A DNA stretch of 64,000 nucleotides from Thermococcaceae archaeon (GTDB lineage Archaea > Methanobacteriota_B > Thermococci > Thermococcales > Thermococcaceae), in contig JASGLT010000008.1 in assembly GCA_030156945.1 (NCBI GenBank), positions 1 to 64,000 of the forward strand, given 5' to 3'. Positions 59,937-64,000 of this stretch are shown here, one piece after another. The notes beneath the pieces were generated by a model, which was not told the origin of the DNA, ran no database searches, and saw only the letters and a list, made by a program, of their open reading frames with translations. Both the position numbers and the translations under genes were made by a program. The stretch's first letter is position 1. Every line of letters starts with the position of its first letter.

Positions 59937-60758
59937 TCACCTCCCGAGGACTTCTCTGATTATCTTAGCAGCTGCGAAGGCCGTTACGTTGCTCACGTCA
60001 TAGTGCGGGTTGAGCTCGACCACGTCGAAGGCCACAACCTCGGCGTCAATGCTTTTTATTATTTCCACGAGCTCCCTAGTGCTGAGCCCTCCAGGCTCCG
60101 GATTTCCAACGCCGGGGGCAAACGCCGGGTCGAGGACGTCGAGGTCGAAGGAGAGGTAGGCCCTCTCGAAGGGAACCTCCACCTCAGCCCCCTTCCACAC
60201 ATCAGAGGCGGAGTAAATCCTTATGCCTTCCCTCTCGGCAAAGTCAAGCTGTTCGGGAGTTGGGGCCCTTATTCCCACCTGAACAACGTTTTCGCCCCTA
60301 ACCCAGCCCTCCTCCACGAGGCGCCTCACGGGGCAGGCGTGGGAGTAGGGGTCACCTTCGTACTCAGGATAGAGGTCCGGGTGAGCATCGAAGTATATCA
60401 GCCCAAACTCTTTCCCGCTCGCCTCCCTGAGGGCCCTGAAGGTGGCGTAGGTTATGGAGTGGTCGCCGCCGAGGAAGAGAAACCTCTCACCACTGTAGTT
60501 CTCCCTCACGAGCTTCCTCACCCTCTCAAGAACCTCCGCGAAGGATTCCCCCTCCACGTCGCCAAGGTCTTTGTACCGCCATCTCTCCGCAAGATTGACG
60601 AGATTCTCTGTGTAGCTGTTGTATAGCTCGCTTGATGTTGCCTCCCTTATGGTCTTTGGGCCGTCCATCGCGCCCCTCCTGTAGGAGGAAGAGCCGTCCC
60701 AGCGGATTCCAAGGAGCAGGAGGTTCGGGTTTTTGGATTCCGGGATTCCGAAGAGCAT
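59937..60758 (-). CDS. Agmatinase/ureohydrolase family enzyme (polyamine synthesis)
   Basis: A 273-residue ureohydrolase with two manganese ions. LGGDHSITYATFRAL, IYFDAHPDLYPEYEGDPYSHACPVRRL and LSFDLDVLDPAFAPGVGNPEPGGL are the three metal blocks. In T. kodakarensis the homologue is described as an aminopropylagmatine ureohydrolase giving spermidine, so that substrate is more likely than agmatine; sequence alone does not decide. It is one base from the tRNA-binding gene upstream. Confidence 0.88.
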   Translation of the reverse strand: MLFGIPESKNPNLLLLGIRWDGSSSYRRGAMDGPKTIREATSSELYNSYTENLVNLAERWRYKDLGDVEGESFAEVLERVRKLVRENYSGERFLFLGGDHSITYATFRALREASGKEFGLIYFDAHPDLYPEYEGDPYSHACPVRRLVEEGWVRGENVVQVGIRAPTPEQLDFAEREGIRIYSASDVWKGAEVEVPFERAYLSFDLDVLDPAFAPGVGNPEPGGLSTRELVEIIKSIDAEVVAFDVVELNPHYDVSNVTAFAAAKIIREVLGR

Positions 60759-61088
60759 TCACCACACCCTCGTTCCGACGGGTACCTCTTCCGGAACCGG
60801 GAGTAGGTAGACCTTACCGTCCTCGGTTTCCGCAACTATGAGCATCCCCCGGCTCTCAACGCCACTGAGCTTTTTGGGCTTGAGGTTGAGGACGAAGATG
60901 AACTTTTTACCCTCGAGCTCCTCCGGCGAATACTGGTCGGCTATGCCCGTTATTATCGTTCTCTCCTCGCTCCCGAAGTCCACATCGAGCTTAATGAGCT
61001 TCCTCGTCCTCTTCAGCCTCTCGGCCCTCTTAACCAAACCGACGCGGAGGTCAAACTTCCAGAACTCATCAACGTCGTAGAGCTCCAT
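60759..61088 (-). CDS. tRNA-binding domain protein (MetRS beta-subunit/EMAPII-like)
   Basis: A 109-residue OB-fold protein of the tRNA-binding family. FWKFDLRVGLVKRAERLKRTRKLIKLDVDFGSEERTIITGIADQY and FVLNLKPKKLSGVESRGMLIVAE are the typical strands. It may work in trans with methionyl-tRNA synthetase, as archaeal MetG-beta does. ATG 61088 is chosen since GGTGG is 5 nt before; a GTG 9 nt earlier overlaps that site. Confidence 0.87.
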   Translation of the reverse strand: MELYDVDEFWKFDLRVGLVKRAERLKRTRKLIKLDVDFGSEERTIITGIADQYSPEELEGKKFIFVLNLKPKKLSGVESRGMLIVAETEDGKVYLLPVPEEVPVGTRVW

Positions 61089-61123
61089 TAAGACCACCGG
61101 AAAAAGTTGTGGGAGGAGATATT

Positions 61124-61795
61124 TTAGGGTTGCCCCTCCCAGAGGAGGAGCTCATCTCCCCTGCTCTCAGCGATTAGCGTCCCGTCCCCCTCAAAGACCC
61201 ACGCGCCGCCGGGAGGGAAGCTGTTCGCGATGAAAGTCTTAACCCCAAGGAGCCTGACGCGCTCCGACATGGCCCCGATGTCCTCCTCGTTGGGCTTCCC
61301 GTAGTCAGGCGAATACTCCATGGGCACGAAGAGGAGGTCCGGCCCCTTTCTCCTCACCCACTTGGCTATGCGCTTGTTGTAGAGGTCGCCGCAGATAATA
61401 ATGGAAACTTTGCCAAACTCGGTTTTGGCAGTCCTCACCGTGTTGCCCGTGCAGAACTTGTAGGGTTCCTGGAACTTGCGGTGCTTGAGGAGGACTTCGC
61501 CGTTCCGGCCGATGAGAAGGGCCGAGTTGTAAACACAGTTCTTGTAGGGCTCAAGCAGGCCGAAGACGACGTAGACGTTGTTTTTCCTCGCCAGCTCGCT
61601 CACCCTCGCGGTTATCTCGTCGTAGAGCTCCGCCCCGCTGAAGTCCCACTCCCTAAAACCAGTCAGGCAGTACTCGGGAAAAACAAGAAAGTCGGGTCTG
61701 TGCTTTAAGGCTTCATCAAAGCGCCTTTTGAACTCCTTCCAGTTGGCCTCGAAGTTTCCGTCCTCAACCCGCATTGGGATTAGCGCCACTCTCAT
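61124..61795 (-). CDS. Nitrilase-superfamily carbon-nitrogen hydrolase
   Basis: A 223-residue amidase. The triad is Glu in FLVFPEYCLTGF near residue 42, Lys in VLLKHRKFQEPYKF near residue 108, and Cys in VSIIICGDLYNKRIA near residue 138. Members hydrolyse carbamoyl-putrescine, omega-amides or nitriles. It heads a minus-strand group with the tRNA-binding and ureohydrolase genes, so a link to polyamine synthesis is possible but not shown. The TATA-like CCTTAAAATG places the start at the ATG (leaderless). Confidence 0.86.
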   Translation of the reverse strand: MRVALIPMRVEDGNFEANWKEFKRRFDEALKHRPDFLVFPEYCLTGFREWDFSGAELYDEITARVSELARKNNVYVVFGLLEPYKNCVYNSALLIGRNGEVLLKHRKFQEPYKFCTGNTVRTAKTEFGKVSIIICGDLYNKRIAKWVRRKGPDLLFVPMEYSPDYGKPNEEDIGAMSERVRLLGVKTFIANSFPPGGAWVFEGDGTLIAESRGDELLLWEGQP

Positions 61796-61925
61796 CCTAG
61801 TCCCCTCGAAGCCTTCATTTTAAGGACGTCCTTCTTCTTCATCAAAATCATCTGCTTACTACTGCTGACAAAAACCTTAAAACTTTTACCTTCAAAAACA
61901 CTCAGCTAAAACAGGAGGGCTTCAA
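61796..61925. promoter_or_regulatory. Divergent promoter region (amidase and predicted beta-propeller)
   Basis: On the plus strand, CCTTAAAACTTT near 61868 lies about 25 bp before a start at 61900, followed by GGAGGG and the ATG at 61926. On the minus strand, CCTTAAAATG near 61818 supports the leaderless amidase. Nothing else is evident. Confidence 0.45.
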
Positions 61926-62879
61926 ATGAGGAGGCATTCCTTCGGAATCGAGACAGTCCCCGTCGCTTTGGCCGGCGATTTGCTAATCGGGAGCATTCAC
62001 GACGGAAGGAACTATAAAATCATGCTGGCCAGAGTTAAGGGCGAAGAAATCCTCGAAACTCACTTCTTGAGCGGGAAAAACGACTGGGAGGGGCATTCAA
62101 TAGCGAGGATAGAAAGCGGCTACATGATAGGGGGCGCCGCCGAGGGAAAAGCGACACCCGACGGCGGGGAGGGCTGGAAGGCCTACGTCGCGAGGCTCGA
62201 TGAGGATTTAAACGTCCTCTGGGAGCGCAAGATTGAGATACGGGGCAACGAGGCTACCTACTCCATCCTTCTCGCGGGGGATTCAGTGTTCATAGCCGGC
62301 GACACAGGACGGCCCGGAAACATGGGCTTTTTCGCTGGAAAGCTCTCGATGGAGGGGATGGAGTGGCTGAAGGACTTTGGAAGCTGGGAGGAGGTTGTTA
62401 CGGCATCCCTTCTCCCCGGAGAAATGCCGAGGCTCATCGGGAGCGTTAAGGAGGGGCGCTGGAAAGTCGTCGCCTTTGACTTCGATTCCGATGGGAACTT
62501 TTTGGGCCGGGAAGTTATTGTTAAGGGAGGAATAGCGCTCACCGCCGCCCTCTGGAACGGCAGGCTCATTTTAGCCGGCTACAAAGGGGACAACCTCTGG
62601 GTCTGGAGCAAGGAGTGGGAGGTGACCCTTCCAAACGGCGCCGCCACCTCACTCCTCCCGCTTGGAGATGGCCTCCTAGTCGGGGGAGAGGTCGAGGGGA
62701 GGGCCTTCATTATGAAGCTCAGCCTCAGCGGGAAGATTCTCTGGAAAAAGTCCCCCTGGGAGCGCGGCTGGGTGGAGGTTTTGACTCGGGAGATTGTGGC
62801 GGGTGTGAAAGAGGAGGACGAGAAGAGAGTGATGGCCATCGAGGTAATTGGGGACATAGAACTCCCGCGAGATTACTAG
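61926..62879 (+). CDS. Uncharacterised protein, predicted beta-propeller, 317 aa
   Basis: I do not recognise the family. The chain is built of repeating four-strand units with a recurring W/G pattern and motifs such as SIARIESGYMIGGAAEG, YSILLAGDSVFIAGDTG, VTASLLPGEMPRLIGSV, LTAALWNGRLILAGYKG and TSLLPLGDGLLVGGEVEG. About six such blades suggest a beta-propeller, like archaeal delta-60 or PQQ-type repeats. No signal peptide or membrane segment is seen, so it is probably cytosolic. GGAGGG is 6 nt before the ATG. The end overlaps a convergent gene by 4 nt. Confidence 0.7.
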   Translation: MRRHSFGIETVPVALAGDLLIGSIHDGRNYKIMLARVKGEEILETHFLSGKNDWEGHSIARIESGYMIGGAAEGKATPDGGEGWKAYVARLDEDLNVLWERKIEIRGNEATYSILLAGDSVFIAGDTGRPGNMGFFAGKLSMEGMEWLKDFGSWEEVVTASLLPGEMPRLIGSVKEGRWKVVAFDFDSDGNFLGREVIVKGGIALTAALWNGRLILAGYKGDNLWVWSKEWEVTLPNGAATSLLPLGDGLLVGGEVEGRAFIMKLSLSGKILWKKSPWERGWVEVLTREIVAGVKEEDEKRVMAIEVIGDIELPRDY

Positions 62880-63352
62880 GTGCACCCCTCTTTTTCCAAA
62901 AACCTCCTCAGCATCCCCGCCTTATCCACCCTTCCGAGCTTGAGATAGGCCTGATACTCATACTCCAAGTCGAGAACGGGGATTTTCATGCCCTCGACTT
63001 CCACGAAGCGCCTGTACCTCTTTACGTCCACCGGCTCCTCCCACTTATCATTGACTTTCTTTTGAATATCTCCCATTATCTCAACCCTAACTCCATCAAT
63101 CATCAGCGCTCCGAAGTGAGACTTGATTCTCTCGCTCTCCTTGAATCGGACGGGCTCGACCACGAATTCAGAGAAGAGCCTCTCAATCTCGTATGCCCCT
63201 TCCCTGTCCGTCTGGATGTCAATGTCATGAACCTCAACGGGAACTCCCTGGAGGGCAAAGCCGAGGCTCCCCGTAACCGCCCAGGTGACGTCGCTTTGGC
63301 TTAACCGTTCATATAATCTGCGGAGGACTTCGAGGTGTGTCTCAGGGATCAT
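62876..63352 (-). CDS. Nucleotidyltransferase-like protein
   Basis: A 158-residue protein with a minimal nucleotidyltransferase-like fold. VTWAVTGSLGFALQGVPVEVHDIDIQTDREGAYEIERLF has the GS region and the paired acidic residues D-I-D, then VRVEIMGDIQKK gives a third acidic strand. Such proteins are often toxin-like or modify small substrates; here no antitoxin-like partner is adjacent. The gene is divergent from the GNAT gene. Confidence 0.75.
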   Translation of the reverse strand: MIPETHLEVLRRLYERLSQSDVTWAVTGSLGFALQGVPVEVHDIDIQTDREGAYEIERLFSEFVVEPVRFKESERIKSHFGALMIDGVRVEIMGDIQKKVNDKWEEPVDVKRYRRFVEVEGMKIPVLDLEYEYQAYLKLGRVDKAGMLRRFLEKEGCT

Positions 63353-63438
63353 CTCCGCACCTCAAAAGTTCTATGGCTTAACCACATAAAAAACTTTATC
63401 TTTTCCTAACCCCAGCCCCCTTATTGGAGTGGTGAAAA

Positions 63439-63981
63439 GTGAGGCCCACGATCCTGAAAGGAGAGAAGGTGTCGCTCTCCCTGATTATGAGCGAAGATAA
63501 GGAGAAGTGGCTATTGTGGTTCAACGACAGGGACATCCAGAACTTCGTGAACAACCCGATGAACGTCTACTTCGAGAAGGACTTCGACGAAATCGTTGAG
63601 GAGGTTAGAAAGAACAAGAACACCTCCATAAGCTTCGCCATAGTGGAGAACTCCGGAGGAGAGCTCGTTGGCTTTTCTGGGTTGGAAGCAATACATTGGC
63701 AGGCGAGGAATGCCCTTGTGTGGTACTTCATCGGAAAGGAGCACTGGGGGAAGGGCTACGCAACGGAGGCATTAGCTCTAATGTGCAGGTTCGCCTTTGA
63801 GAACATGAACCTCATCAAGCTCCACACCATCGTCTACGAGCCGAACAAGGCTTCCATCAGGGTTCTCGAGAAGAATGGCTTCAAGCTGGTGGGGAGGTTC
63901 AGGAAGCATTTCTACATCCCGGGGTATGGGTACGTTGACGGCCTTGCCTACGAGCTCCTCAGAGAGGAGTGGCAGGAGTAG
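63439..63981 (+). CDS. GNAT-family acetyltransferase (RimJ/RimL-like)
   Basis: A 180-residue acyltransferase. GEKVSLSLIMSEDKEKWLLWFND is the usual N-terminal helix pair and WYFIGKEHWGKGYATEALALMCRFAFENMNLIKLHTIVYEPNKASIRVLEKNGFKLVGRFR includes the acetyl-CoA loop G-K-G-Y-A-T-E. It could acetylate protein N-termini or small amines. Start is GTG 63439 behind GGAGTGGTG. The gene ends 19 bp before the window edge. Confidence 0.85.
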   Translation: MRPTILKGEKVSLSLIMSEDKEKWLLWFNDRDIQNFVNNPMNVYFEKDFDEIVEEVRKNKNTSISFAIVENSGGELVGFSGLEAIHWQARNALVWYFIGKEHWGKGYATEALALMCRFAFENMNLIKLHTIVYEPNKASIRVLEKNGFKLVGRFRKHFYIPGYGYVDGLAYELLREEWQE

Positions 63982-64000
63982 TAGTCCATCTTAAGGTCAT

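Overview
The window is chromosomal DNA of a hyperthermophilic archaeon of the order Thermococcales, most likely a Thermococcus. Four things show this. Genes are packed with ATGA/GTGA-type overlaps. Ribosome binding sites are GGTGA/GGAGG. Promoters carry archaeal TATA boxes about 25 bp before the transcript start. The gene content includes Cdc48, a LysW-dependent lysine pathway with the LysW C-terminal EDWGE, MptE, archaeal GHMP shikimate kinase, LSm, Mut7-C, and a Thermococcales glycolytic-motif operator (TATCAC-N5-GTGATA). I see no rRNA, tRNA, CRISPR array or insertion sequence.

Layout. 1-5.2 kb: the end of a cdc48 gene, then a sugar-catabolism-like group (two Gfo/Idh/MocA oxidoreductases, a PfkB kinase, and a divergent L-fucose-isomerase-family protein). 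5.2-8.6 kb: small housekeeping genes (JAMM peptidase, mobB, LSm, mptE, one unknown). 8.7-14.2 kb: a complete Dpp/Opp-type ABC transporter. 14.1-20.1 kb: a Mut7-C RNase, a glycyl radical enzyme operon (enzyme, activase, DUF4125-like protein), a PhnP-like hydrolase and a nitroreductase. 20.3-29.1 kb: the whole LysW pathway for lysine (and probably ornithine), ended by convergent proC. 30.0-40.5 kb: an aromatic operon with regulator, split transketolase, seven shikimate-pathway genes, chorismate mutase, aminotransferase and prephenate dehydrogenase. 40.4-46.5 kb: the trp operon on the minus strand, convergent with it. 46.6-51.8 kb: an ACT-domain protein and carAB. 51.7-59.3 kb: a his operon (HAD phosphatase, hisC-IE-F-A-H-B-D-G-Z). 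59.5-64 kb: a dual-specificity phosphatase, agmatinase-family enzyme, tRNA-binding protein, nitrilase-family amidase, predicted beta-propeller, nucleotidyltransferase-like protein and GNAT.

About 40 kb is therefore a continuous amino-acid biosynthesis island (Lys/Orn, Pro, Phe/Tyr/Trp, carbamoyl phosphate, His). The transketolase pair can supply erythrose-4-phosphate to DAHP synthase. Chorismate then goes to Phe/Tyr (chorismate mutase, tyrA, aminotransferase) and to Trp (trpEG onward).

The most unusual signal is regulatory. Three aromatic promoters (regulator at 30.0 kb, chorismate mutase at 38.4 kb, trp at 46.5 kb) each have a TGGACA-N8-TGTCCA-like box about 5 bp upstream of the TATA box. 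In each, the first AUG after a GGTGA Shine-Dalgarno opens a short out-of-frame ORF. In the regulator leader, a 17-bp element GGTGATG(T/C)CCCGCCAAT occurs three times in one frame. It encodes M-S/P-R-Q followed by Phe, then Trp, then Tyr and a stop. A fourth copy, followed by a Tyr codon, sits at the chorismate mutase start, and the trp leader encodes MGDGFWIEQGY. This would fit aromatic-amino-acid-sensing leader peptides, which to my knowledge are not described in Archaea. It is inference from sequence only.
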